The notes under the pieces were generated by a model. The model had not been told where the DNA came from. It did not search any database and saw only the letters and a program-made list of their open reading frames with translations. From an uncultured Collinsella sp. (GTDB lineage: Bacteria; Actinomycetota; Coriobacteriia; Coriobacteriales; Coriobacteriaceae): 23,565 nt of DNA. Positions 7,229 to 14,313 of the stretch are shown in pieces. The first letter of the stretch is position 1. Each line of letters opens with the position of its first letter. Where the stretch lies: positions 1 through 23,565 of the forward strand of contig URMO01000027.1 in assembly GCA_900549085.1 (NCBI GenBank). Direction: 5' to 3'. Both the position numbers and the translations under genes were made by a program.

Positions 7229-8359
7229 CTACTCGAGCGTACGCATGTATGCAGAGATGGCATCCAGGCCCTTCTGCAGGGCGTCGGTGTGATCGGAGTA
7301 TGCATAGCCGATGCGCATGCTCTTGGGCTCCTCGAAGCAATCGCCCGGGGTGACGAGCGCGCCGGACTTCTTAATCATGTCGATGCAGAACGTCCTGGAG
7401 TCGATGTCGTAGTCGTAATACACGAGCGCGGTGGTACCCGCCTCGGGCTTAACGAACGACAGGTGCGGCTCGCTCTCGACCCACTTCTCCAGAACAGCAA
7501 GGTTCTGACGGACGATGCGACGGCTGCGCTCAAGGATCACAGAAGCGTTGCCCAGAATCAGCTCCGCCACCGACTCGCTGAATATGCCGGCGGAAATCAG
7601 GTTGTAGTCGCGATGCGAGAGCAGCGCGCGACGGAGCTCCGGGCTCTTGGTGACCGCCCAGCCCAGACGCAGGCCGGCGAACGACCAGACCTTGGACATG
7701 GATGCGGTGACGATGGCCTTGTCGTACAGGTCGATCACGGACTCAGAGTACTCATCCGTCTGAGTAAGCAGACGGTAGACCTCGTCGCAGAGCACCCACG
7801 CGTCGTGTTTGCGCGCGACCTCGACAATCGCCTTGAGCGTATCGGTGTCGAGCAGGGCGCCCGTGGGGTTGTCCGGGTTATTGATGCAGATGAGCTTGGT
7901 ATCGTCGGTCACCAGGGCATCGAGCGCGTCGACGTCGACGTGGTAGCCGTTCTTGCGATCGAGCTGAAGGATATCGACCTTCGCACCGCACATCTCGGGA
8001 ATCGAGTAAAGCTGCTGGTAGGTGGGCTTGACGGAAACTACGTGATCGCCCGGTTCGACGAGCGTGGAAATAACCAGGGAGTTGGCACCGGTCGCGCCGT
8101 GCGTGGGCACGATATGCCCGGGCTCGACCGTCTTATAGAGACGCGCGACCCCCTCGAGGAAGCCGGGCTGTCCCTCGATGTCTCCGTAGGTGAATCGGCG
8201 CGAGCACAGGTTATCGAGCCACGCCTTCTTGTCGGTATTCGTAAGCTCGAACAGCTGGTCGAGCGTGAGGGAGTAGACGCACGTCTCCGCAACGTTGTGG
8301 GTGCACTTGGTCTCCCACTCGTTCATCCACTGCTCGACGGCGAAATCCTTGATCTGCAT
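7229..8359 (-). CDS. PLP-dependent aminotransferase, class I/II (fold type I)
   Basis: 376 aa, typical length. Fold-type I features: NNPDNPTG (160-167), D192 and Y195 in CDEVYRLL, the Schiff-base lysine K223 in SMSKVWSFAGLRLGW, R231, and the carboxylate-binding R349 (SMRIGYA). It transfers or eliminates an amino group using pyridoxal phosphate in the cytoplasm. The amino-acid substrate cannot be assigned, and a beta-lyase or capreomycidine-synthase-like activity is possible within this broad group. Start supported by AGGA 7 bases upstream. It is the second gene of a two-gene operon, 24 bases after the cyclodeaminase-family gene, so the pair probably acts on one substrate route under PucR control. 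A terminator follows. Confidence 0.9.
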   Translation of the reverse strand: MQIKDFAVEQWMNEWETKCTHNVAETCVYSLTLDQLFELTNTDKKAWLDNLCSRRFTYGDIEGQPGFLEGVARLYKTVEPGHIVPTHGATGANSLVISTLVEPGDHVVSVKPTYQQLYSIPEMCGAKVDILQLDRKNGYHVDVDALDALVTDDTKLICINNPDNPTGALLDTDTLKAIVEVARKHDAWVLCDEVYRLLTQTDEYSESVIDLYDKAIVTASMSKVWSFAGLRLGWAVTKSPELRRALLSHRDYNLISAGIFSESVAELILGNASVILERSRRIVRQNLAVLEKWVESEPHLSFVKPEAGTTALVYYDYDIDSRTFCIDMIKKSGALVTPGDCFEEPKSMRIGYAYSDHTDALQKGLDAISAYMRTLE

Positions 8360-8383
8360 TGTCGTTTCCTTTCCTTGACTTTC

Positions 8384-9415
8384 TTACAGTTCCACCACGG
8401 TGCCCAGCCCCGCCTCGATGGCGCGGTCGTAGGCGATTTTCGATGCCGAAAGGTCCTGAACGGCGATGCCCGACGTATCGAACACCGTCACTTGCTCGTC
8501 ATCCGAACGCCCCGTAGCCGCGCCGGCGATGACTTCGCCGAGCTCTGCTTTGATGTTCTCGGGCGTGATGGCACTCTCGGCAACCGGAATCTCCAGCTCA
8601 CCGGACGCGACCGATTGCTCGCGGTCGTCGACGTAAACAGCGGCACGGGCGACAAGTGCCGAGGCGAGCTCCTGCTTGCCGGGCATGTCGGCACCGACGC
8701 AGGAGATATGCGTACCGGGGCGCACCCATGCATCGGGGATGATGGGCTTGGTCGCCGGCGTAATCGTCACGATGATGTCGGCCTCTGCCGCAGCGCTTTG
8801 GCCGTCAGCCGTCGCCTCGATGGAATAGGTGGATGCCTCGCGAGCATGCTCGCAGGCGCCCAAGATATGGGCAACCTCGTCTCGCATACGCTCGACGCGG
8901 GCCTCGGGCGCGGCATCGGAAACCGGCTCCCACACCTTGACCTCGCTCACTTTGGGACAGGCGGCGAGCACGCCCGCCACCATATAGGTGCTCATATGGC
9001 CGGCACCCGCAACAAGCAGTTTGGATGCATCCGCCCGAGCCAGCCACTTGGCACCGAGCGCAGCGGCGGCACCGGTGCGAAGTCCAGTGATGGCGGAGGC
9101 ATTGAGCAGCGCCAACGGCTCTCCCGTCGCGTTGTCGCACAGCAGCGTGGTGCCAAAGATCTCGGGCAGCCCCTTTTTGGGATTCTGAGAGAACCAAGCA
9201 GTGAGCTTGAGGCCGAAGAGGCCGCTTCCCGCCAACTCGCCCGAGCGGATATCCATATCGGCCACGCCGGGTTCGAACTGCTCATATACCATCGGCCACG
9301 CAACACCCTTGCCCGTTGCCTTCTGGCGATATGCCTCCTCCACGGCAGCGATTGCATCCTCGATCGTCAGCACCTTGGAAACTTCCTCGGCCGAAAGCAC
9401 CACCATCTGCCCCAT
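8384..9415 (-). CDS. Ornithine cyclodeaminase / mu-crystallin family protein
   Basis: 343 aa from the second of two adjacent ATGs. The second has better spacing (5 bases) from AGGAG; the first is at 9418. Numbering below counts from the first ATG. Family residues: R58, K71 (GLKLT), R114 (ITGLRTGAAAALGAKWLA), NAD(P)-binding GAGHM (138-142) and the catalytic Asp D244 in GADMPGKQEL. Family members convert ornithine to proline and ammonia, or act as NAD(P)-dependent alanine, ketimine or opine-type dehydrogenases. The motif set does not separate these, so no specific substrate is claimed. It is the first gene of an operon with the aminotransferase, divergent from the PucR-type regulator. Confidence 0.9.
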   Translation of the reverse strand: MGQMVVLSAEEVSKVLTIEDAIAAVEEAYRQKATGKGVAWPMVYEQFEPGVADMDIRSGELAGSGLFGLKLTAWFSQNPKKGLPEIFGTTLLCDNATGEPLALLNASAITGLRTGAAAALGAKWLARADASKLLVAGAGHMSTYMVAGVLAACPKVSEVKVWEPVSDAAPEARVERMRDEVAHILGACEHAREASTYSIEATADGQSAAAEADIIVTITPATKPIIPDAWVRPGTHISCVGADMPGKQELASALVARAAVYVDDREQSVASGELEIPVAESAITPENIKAELGEVIAGAATGRSDDEQVTVFDTSGIAVQDLSASKIAYDRAIEAGLGTVVEL

Positions 9416-9450
9416 CATCGCTCCTCTCAGCGAAAGCTTTACGTTGCTTC

Positions 9451-9479
9451 ACTGTACGGTTTAGTAACGATGCCGCCAA
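9451..9479 (-). promoter_or_regulatory. Candidate promoter of the cyclodeaminase-aminotransferase operon
   Basis: On the minus strand TTGGCG (9474-9479) and TACAGT (9451-9456) are separated by exactly 17 bases. Each matches 4 of 6 consensus positions. The predicted start of transcription would be about 25 bases before the ATG. A TTGT-N8-ACAA site lies 10 bases upstream of the -35. Confidence 0.35.
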
Positions 9480-9489
9480 GGATCATTTC

Positions 9490-9505
9490 TTGTTGAAATC
9501 TACAA
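9490..9505. promoter_or_regulatory. Candidate PucR-regulator operator 1 (TTGT-N8-ACAA)
   Basis: A 16-base dyad with arms TTGT and ACAA (TTGT-N7-TACAA). The same pattern recurs at 9607-9622 in the same intergenic region. It sits just upstream of the candidate -35 of the metabolic operon, an activator-like position. The assignment to the adjacent regulator is inference. Confidence 0.4.
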
Positions 9506-9606
9506 CGATTCTCGATCTGATTTTTCGTTCTATCAGCAGGTATTTGAACTATTTATCGCATCAAAGGCATACGGATGTGCGATTATCCTATTTGTACAGG
9601 TACTTA

Positions 9607-9622
9607 TTGTAATTATTTACAA
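9607..9622. promoter_or_regulatory. Candidate PucR-regulator operator 2 (TTGTAA-N4-TTACAA)
   Basis: A perfect 6+6 dyad with a 4-base centre, matching the TTGT-N8-ACAA pattern of 9490-9505. It overlaps the AAGG ribosome site of the regulator gene, a position that would suit autorepression. Confidence 0.45.
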
Positions 9623-9632
9623 GGTGATGCTG

Positions 9633-10814
9633 ATGCTATACACCATCTCGGACTTCTCACGGGAATATGAGGGGTCAGTCCGTCTAATCGCCGGCAGCGA
9701 TGGCGTCTCGCGTGCCGTCTCTGGCGTCGGGATCCTCGATTATGAACTCATGCCCGGCCTCAAGAACAAGTACCAGCGCGTCAACTTCAGCTCAGACGAG
9801 ATCATCCTCAGCACTTTCCTCTATGCGAAGGACGACCCGTACCTCATCACTGAAGCCGTGAAATACCTCGTCGCCAAGGGAACGAGCGGTCTCATCATCA
9901 AAAACGTCCTGCACATCCCGATTCCCGACCAAGCCATCCGCTACGCCAACGCGCGGCACTACCCGGTCTTTCTCACGACCGACGACTCACTGTTCTTTGA
10001 CAGCGTCATCTATGAGGTCAAACGGCATATCGAGCAGCTCGCGTCCATCGACTTCGCACAGCGCGAGATCGATGCCCTGAGGACAGACGTATCGCCCGAG
10101 TCCATCTGCCGACGCATCCGAAGCCTCAACCCGTCATTTCTGGACGAAGCGGTCGCCCTGTTCGCATCGTTTGCAGAGCCCCTCGACCCGCGTACGTTTT
10201 TGCAAATCGAACGTCTCTGTGCAAAATCGACCCTCGCCGGATGCCGCAACATGCTGGCACCCTATGACGGAGGTCTGTTATTCGTTGCGACAAGCGACTC
10301 GGAGCAGACGCTCGATGTGGAGCGAATCGTGCAGGCGCTCACGGAACTCATCGAGGCTAGCGGTATCGATGGTGGAGCGGAAGGGCTCGGCATCAGCGAT
10401 ATTCTGTTTGGAGACGAGGCGGTGGCGCAGGCGATCTCGCAGGCGATTTACGCACAGCGCCTATCCTGTCAACGAGCCGAGGGTCCCGTCCGCTATACGC
10501 AGCTCGGCATCCTGAGAACCGTGATGCCTTTTGCGGAAACCCCGGAGATGCGATCGTTTTCGGAGGCGATTCTCTCGCCGATACGCGAGCACGACAGTGA
10601 GCATGGCAGCGAACTGGAATCCACGCTCGCCGCATTCATCGAGAACGACCGACGTATCGAGCAAACCGCCAAGCAGACTAACCAGCACCCGAACACGATT
10701 CGATATCGCCTCGATAAGGTGACAGCTCTCACCGGACTGAGCTACAAATGTGCCCCGGAGATGGAGCAGCTGTCGCTCGCCTACGTCATCGAACGCGCTC
10801 GCTCGCTTCAGTAA
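9633..10814 (+). CDS. PucR-family transcriptional regulator
   Basis: 393 aa. An N-terminal PucR-like sensor domain (about 1-125, e.g. GVGILDYELMPG, ILSTFLYAKDDPY, GTSGLIIK) is followed by a linking region that may hold a degenerate CdaR/GGDEF-like fold. The C-terminal helix-turn-helix (about 335-393) contains QTAKQTNQHPNTIRYRLDKV, the typical PucR C-terminal motif. Family members sense small metabolites and usually activate neighbouring catabolic genes. Divergent from the cyclodeaminase/aminotransferase operon across a 217-base AT-rich gap. The start at 9633 is 8 bases after AAGG; a GTG at 9624 and an ATG at 9627 are in frame but too close to that site. Base composition in the gap is clearly more AT-rich than the flanking genes. 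Confidence 0.9.
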   Translation: MLYTISDFSREYEGSVRLIAGSDGVSRAVSGVGILDYELMPGLKNKYQRVNFSSDEIILSTFLYAKDDPYLITEAVKYLVAKGTSGLIIKNVLHIPIPDQAIRYANARHYPVFLTTDDSLFFDSVIYEVKRHIEQLASIDFAQREIDALRTDVSPESICRRIRSLNPSFLDEAVALFASFAEPLDPRTFLQIERLCAKSTLAGCRNMLAPYDGGLLFVATSDSEQTLDVERIVQALTELIEASGIDGGAEGLGISDILFGDEAVAQAISQAIYAQRLSCQRAEGPVRYTQLGILRTVMPFAETPEMRSFSEAILSPIREHDSEHGSELESTLAAFIENDRRIEQTAKQTNQHPNTIRYRLDKVTALTGLSYKCAPEMEQLSLAYVIERARSLQ

Positions 10815-10832
10815 GCTCACCCCGCCTTGAGA

Positions 10833-11567
10833 TTAGGAGCGGCGGGCACGGAGCTTTTCGTAGCCTTCGGCGAAGAAGGCGACCGTAGCGGCGTCCGCCT
10901 CGGCGGCGTCCGCCTCGGCAGCGGGGACCACGCCGTGCTCGTCGCTCACCAGGAACAGCGCGCCCTTAAGCTGCGCGGGAATATCTACGCGCGTGACCGG
11001 GATGCCCTTGGTCTGGGCCAGCTGCTCGATGAGCGTCGCCGTGCCGCACAGGCACTCGTCCGCTGGCGCCACAAAGGCAAGCTCGCCGTTATCGACGGCG
11101 GCGAGCAGCTCGGGCGCCACGCCGGTTTCGTCGGCCTCGGAGCGGGCCTCAGCGGAGCGGGCACGTAGCGCCTTGGCCGACGTATCGGCGAGCGGCTCGT
11201 ACTCCCCCACCGTCATGGCGGCGTTGCCGTTAACGTCGATCACCAGCATGAGCACGCCGTCGCGTGCGGTGTAATCGCCCTCGGCAAGCGACCACTCAAC
11301 GTGCTGTTTGGCCCAGCTGAGCATGTTATGGGTAAGCGGCTCGCCCTGCACCAGGCGCTCGGACAGCGCACGAATGTGGCGGTTGAGCATGGGTACCTTT
11401 TTGTTGGACATGCGCCAGCGGCAGATAAGCGCGGGCTTGTCGAGCGTAAACTTCTCGACCGCCTCCTGATTGGCGCAAAAGTCCTCGTACGCACGCTGAT
11501 CCTCGGCATTGCCAAACAGCTCGGCATCATCAATCTGGGGCATGGTCATACCTTTCGTGTTAGTCAT
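10833..11567 (-). CDS. Conserved-looking hypothetical protein
   Basis: 244 aa, soluble, with no signal peptide or membrane helix; I do not recognise the family. Visible features: a basic Trp/Arg stretch (CRWRMSNKKVPMLNRHIRAL), a middle beta-like segment (GVLMLVIDVNGNAAMTVGEY), a charged Ala-rich region, and a C-terminal block (AQLKGALFLVSDEHGVVP) followed by a tandem AAEAD repeat. It reads as coding on this strand from its balanced composition and ribosome site: GAGG 5 bases before the ATG at 11567. An alternative ATG at 11543 follows AAAGG by 7 bases. It lies downstream of purH but is separated by a terminator, so it probably has its own promoter. It converges on the PucR gene with an 18-base gap. 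Confidence 0.75.
   Translation of the reverse strand: MTNTKGMTMPQIDDAELFGNAEDQRAYEDFCANQEAVEKFTLDKPALICRWRMSNKKVPMLNRHIRALSERLVQGEPLTHNMLSWAKQHVEWSLAEGDYTARDGVLMLVIDVNGNAAMTVGEYEPLADTSAKALRARSAEARSEADETGVAPELLAAVDNGELAFVAPADECLCGTATLIEQLAQTKGIPVTRVDIPAQLKGALFLVSDEHGVVPAAEADAAEADAATVAFFAEGYEKLRARRS
10888..10917 (-). repeat. 15-bp tandem repeat inside the hypothetical gene
   Basis: Two exact copies of a 15-base unit (10888-10902 and 10903-10917) encode Ala-Ala-Glu-Ala-Asp twice near the C-terminus. The unit is a multiple of three, so copy-number change would keep the frame. Confidence 0.85.
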
Positions 11568-11583
11568 TCCGTCCTCTTATACC

Positions 11584-11619
11584 AAAAAGACGGCCCTCCA
11601 AACGGAGCAGCCGCCTTTT
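11584..11619 (-). terminator. Terminator of purH
   Basis: The minus-strand hairpin has a GGAG/CTCC inner stem and a GCCG/CGGC outer stem with a small internal loop, flanked by an A-run and followed by a T-run (TCTTTTT). It lies 30 bases past the purH stop. Confidence 0.7.
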
Positions 11620-11648
11620 GCGGAGATTATTTTGTCCCAAGGCGAAAC

Positions 11649-13256
11649 TTAGTGACGGAAATGCCTGGCTCCGGTGAACACCATCGCGATGCCGTGCTCG
11701 TTGCAGGCCTGGATGCTCTCGTCATCGCGCTTGGAGCCGCCGGGCTGGATGATGCAGGTCACGCCATGCGCGGCAAGCACGTCGACGTTGTCGCGGAACG
11801 GGAAGAATGCGTCGCTTGCGCAGGCAAAGCCGCCCTTCTCCACGCCCTCGCGCTCGCAGAAGTCCTCGGCGCGCTCGCAGGCAAGCAGTGCGGAGTCAAC
11901 GCGGTTAGGCTGACCCGGGCCCATGCCAATGCCGGCCTTGCCCTTGGAGACCAGGATGGCGTTGGACTTGACGCCCTTGCAGACCTTCCAGGCAAACTCG
12001 AGCTCGGCCATCTCAGCGTCGGTGGGCTTGCGGTCGGTGGGGAACGTAAAGGTCGCGGGGTCCTCGGTCACGTGGTCGACCTCCTGTACCAGCATGCCGC
12101 CATCGATGGAGCGCAGCTCCACCTGGGCGCCGTGGTCCACGCCGCCGGTCGCCAACACGCGCAGGTTGGGGCGCTTGGCCATGCGCTCGAGCGCCTCGGC
12201 AGTGTAGCTCGGGGCGATGATGACCTCGACGAACTGCTTGTTCTGATCGGCAAAGTGCTCAACCAGCTCATAGGGAACCTCGCGGTTGCAGGCGATGATG
12301 CCGCCGAAGGCGCTCTTGGGATCGCAGGCAAAAGCGCGGTCGTAGGCAGCCGTGATGTCCTCGGCAACGGCGGAACCGCAGGGGTTCTGGTGCTTGAGGA
12401 TTACGCAGGCCGGCTCGTCGAACTCGCGGACCAGGTTCCAGGCGGCGTCGGCATCCAGATAGTTGTTGTAGCTGAGCGGCTTGCCCTGGATCTGCTCGGA
12501 GCCCACGAGCGGGAACTGTGAGCTCGCGGTGTTCTCGCAGCCCTCGGCAAAGCGATAGACCGTAGCCTTCTGCTGAGGATTCTCGCCATAGCGCAGGTCG
12601 TCGACCTTCTCCAGCGAGATCTCGAGCTTGGCAGAGGTGTCCGCCACGTCGCTTGCCTGGGCGGCAAGCCAGCGGGAGATGGCCGTATCGTAGGCGGCGG
12701 TGGTCTGGTAGACCTTCACCTGCAGGCGACGACGGGTGGAAAGCGTGGTGCAGCCACCGGTCTCGTGCATCTCGGCCAGGACGGCATCATAGTCGGCCGG
12801 GTCGGAGATGACGGTAACGCTCGCGGCGTTCTTGGCAGCAGAGCGCAGCATGGAGGGGCCACCGATGTCGATGTGCTCGATAGCGTCCGCGAAGGTGACC
12901 TCGGGGTTGGCAACGGTCTTCTCGAACTCGTACAGGTTGACGACGACCAGGTCGATCAGCTTAATGCCGTGCTGAGCCGCCTCCTGCATGTGCTGCTCGG
13001 AATCGCGGCGGGCCAGCAGCGCGCCATGAACCTTGGGGTGCAGGGTCTTAACGCGGCCGTCCATCATCTCGGGATAGCCCGTGAACTCCTCGATGGGGGT
13101 TACGGGAATGCCCGCGTCCTCGATGGCACGAGCCGTGCCGCCCGTAGAGATGATCTCGACGCCAAAGTCGTCAACCAGCGTCCGTGCGAAATCGACGACG
13201 CCCGTCTTATCGGTAACCGAGATCAACGCGCGTGCGATCTTCACATCAGATCCCAT
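11649..13256 (-). CDS. purH: Bifunctional AICAR transformylase / IMP cyclohydrolase
   Basis: 535 aa, full length. It catalyses the last two steps of de novo purine synthesis: formylation of AICAR with 10-formyl-tetrahydrofolate, then ring closure to IMP. The N-terminal cyclohydrolase domain (about 1-200) has ALISVTDKTG, STGGTA, MMDGRVKTLHPK and HIDIGGPSMLRSA. The transformylase domain carries the catalytic K288-H289 in ILKHQNPCGSA, SAFGGI, GPGQPNRVDSA and the C-terminal FFPFRDN...IIQPGGS. The start is preceded by GGAGGA 4 bases upstream. No other pur gene lies in the window, so it is a detached single pur gene. I see no purine riboswitch in the upstream 277 bases, only a GCATCGATGC palindrome near 13363-13372. 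Confidence 0.97.
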   Translation of the reverse strand: MGSDVKIARALISVTDKTGVVDFARTLVDDFGVEIISTGGTARAIEDAGIPVTPIEEFTGYPEMMDGRVKTLHPKVHGALLARRDSEQHMQEAAQHGIKLIDLVVVNLYEFEKTVANPEVTFADAIEHIDIGGPSMLRSAAKNAASVTVISDPADYDAVLAEMHETGGCTTLSTRRRLQVKVYQTTAAYDTAISRWLAAQASDVADTSAKLEISLEKVDDLRYGENPQQKATVYRFAEGCENTASSQFPLVGSEQIQGKPLSYNNYLDADAAWNLVREFDEPACVILKHQNPCGSAVAEDITAAYDRAFACDPKSAFGGIIACNREVPYELVEHFADQNKQFVEVIIAPSYTAEALERMAKRPNLRVLATGGVDHGAQVELRSIDGGMLVQEVDHVTEDPATFTFPTDRKPTDAEMAELEFAWKVCKGVKSNAILVSKGKAGIGMGPGQPNRVDSALLACERAEDFCEREGVEKGGFACASDAFFPFRDNVDVLAAHGVTCIIQPGGSKRDDESIQACNEHGIAMVFTGARHFRH

Positions 13257-13533
13257 GCAGTCCTCCTGTCTGGTACGCCGCCGTGCTCTGTGAGTCGGTG
13301 ATACGTCGATCTGCAGCGCTCGCGCAGCGGCATTGAAAATACTGATTTAATGTAGCGCATCGAGCGCATCGATGCACCCCGCAACGGGCGCATGTGCAGA
13401 AAAAGTTTGCGAGCGGAGGGGATGGGCATGGCACCGGGCACGGTGAGTTCATGGAACACAGGGGCACCATAATTAGATGCCAATGGCGTGGTAGAACTGT
13501 GCTCGATATGCATCCGCAAAAGAAAGAGGCACC

Positions 13534-14175
13534 ATGGTCTCGCGGGTTCTCTACCGACCGTTTGATACCGAAGACTTCGACGCCATCGCGCTGATTCTGC
13601 AGCAGCTTTGGCATAACAATTCGGATAACGATGAGTACAACCGCCTTGAGGCCGCGTGCGACCTCGCCTACTGCCTTTCGTCGTCGACGTTTTCACAGGT
13701 TGCCGTAATCGACGGTCAGGCGCGTGGCATTTCGCTCGCGCGTGCGGGACAGAGCTCCGGCGCCACCGTTAAGGAACATTGGATGGATACCGAACGCGCG
13801 CTGCTATCGCAGATGCGTGAGCTAGAGCCCGATGCCTGCGCCGAGTACCTCTCGTTTGTGCGCGCAACCATTCGAACCAACAACCGCCTGCTCGAGAGCA
13901 GCCCGTTGCCGCACGACAACGAGGTCACGCTGCTTGCCGTGGATCGCGATGTCCATGGCCTAGGCGTTGGCACGGTTCTGCTCGATGCCGCCGTCTCGCA
14001 CCTGTCCTCGCTTGGAGCGACGAGGGCGCACCTGTACACCGACTCCAACTGCTCGTGGCAGTTCTACGAACTGCACGGCTTTAAGCGCACGGCCACGCAC
14101 CGCGCCAACCGCGAAGAGCGCCGCCACGCCATGCCGCGCGAAAGCTTCCTCTACGAACTCGACCTAACAGCCTAA
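13534..14175 (+). CDS. GNAT-family N-acetyltransferase
   Basis: 213 aa. The C-terminal half (about 130-190) has the GNAT acetyl-CoA fold: LLAVDRDVHGLGVGTVLLDAA carries the Q/R-x-x-G-x-G/A-like loop (HGLGVG, 141-146), and WQFYELHGFKRT matches the motif B end. The N-terminal 120 residues are less conserved and may set substrate choice, which cannot be assigned. An AAAGAGG site 4 bases before the ATG fixes the start. It is divergent from purH and converges on the DUF2207 gene; no partner gene suggests its role. Confidence 0.88.
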   Translation: MVSRVLYRPFDTEDFDAIALILQQLWHNNSDNDEYNRLEAACDLAYCLSSSTFSQVAVIDGQARGISLARAGQSSGATVKEHWMDTERALLSQMRELEPDACAEYLSFVRATIRTNNRLLESSPLPHDNEVTLLAVDRDVHGLGVGTVLLDAAVSHLSSLGATRAHLYTDSNCSWQFYELHGFKRTATHRANREERRHAMPRESFLYELDLTA

Positions 14176-14190
14176 ACCCGGCAGCCATAC

Positions 14191-14236
14191 CTAGTCATTT
14201 AGGAACGTTCCCAGTGACTAGTCGTTGGGGACAGTC
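14191..14236. repeat. Small inverted repeat with GGGGACAG-type motif
   Basis: CTAGTCA (14191-14197) and TGACTAG (14215-14221) flank the palindrome GGAACGTTCC (14202-14211); TTGGGGACAGTC follows. A related GGGGACGTTCC occurs at 16380-16390. Such motifs resemble degraded REP-type interspersed repeats. Confidence 0.4.
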
Positions 14237-14248
14237 TTCGTAGGTAGC

Positions 14249-14298
14249 GCATAAAAATGGGATGGATCCGTCGGCAGTCGCCGGAGAAGATCCATCCC
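14249..14298 (-). terminator. Terminator of the DUF2207 gene
   Basis: A 10-bp perfect stem (14289-14298/14259-14268) encloses a smaller GC hairpin and is followed by TTTTT on the minus strand. It lies 16 bases past the stop codon. Matching A-runs on the other side may also let it act on plus-strand readthrough from the GNAT gene. Confidence 0.8.
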
Positions 14299-14313
14299 AA
14301 AAATCAGAGCGCG

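Noticed and set aside
7289..9496. 735-codon plus-strand open frame across two genes
   Set aside because: It spans the aminotransferase and cyclodeaminase genes and their junction on the opposite strand; no family motif and composition of an antisense shadow.
11301..12521. 406-codon plus-strand open frame opposite purH
   Set aside because: Antisense shadow of purH and of the hypothetical gene; no motif.
14200..14300. Possible transposon end at the GNAT/DUF2207 junction
   Set aside because: The 10-bp inverted repeat with A/T runs is fully explained as an intrinsic terminator, and no transposase or target duplication is present.
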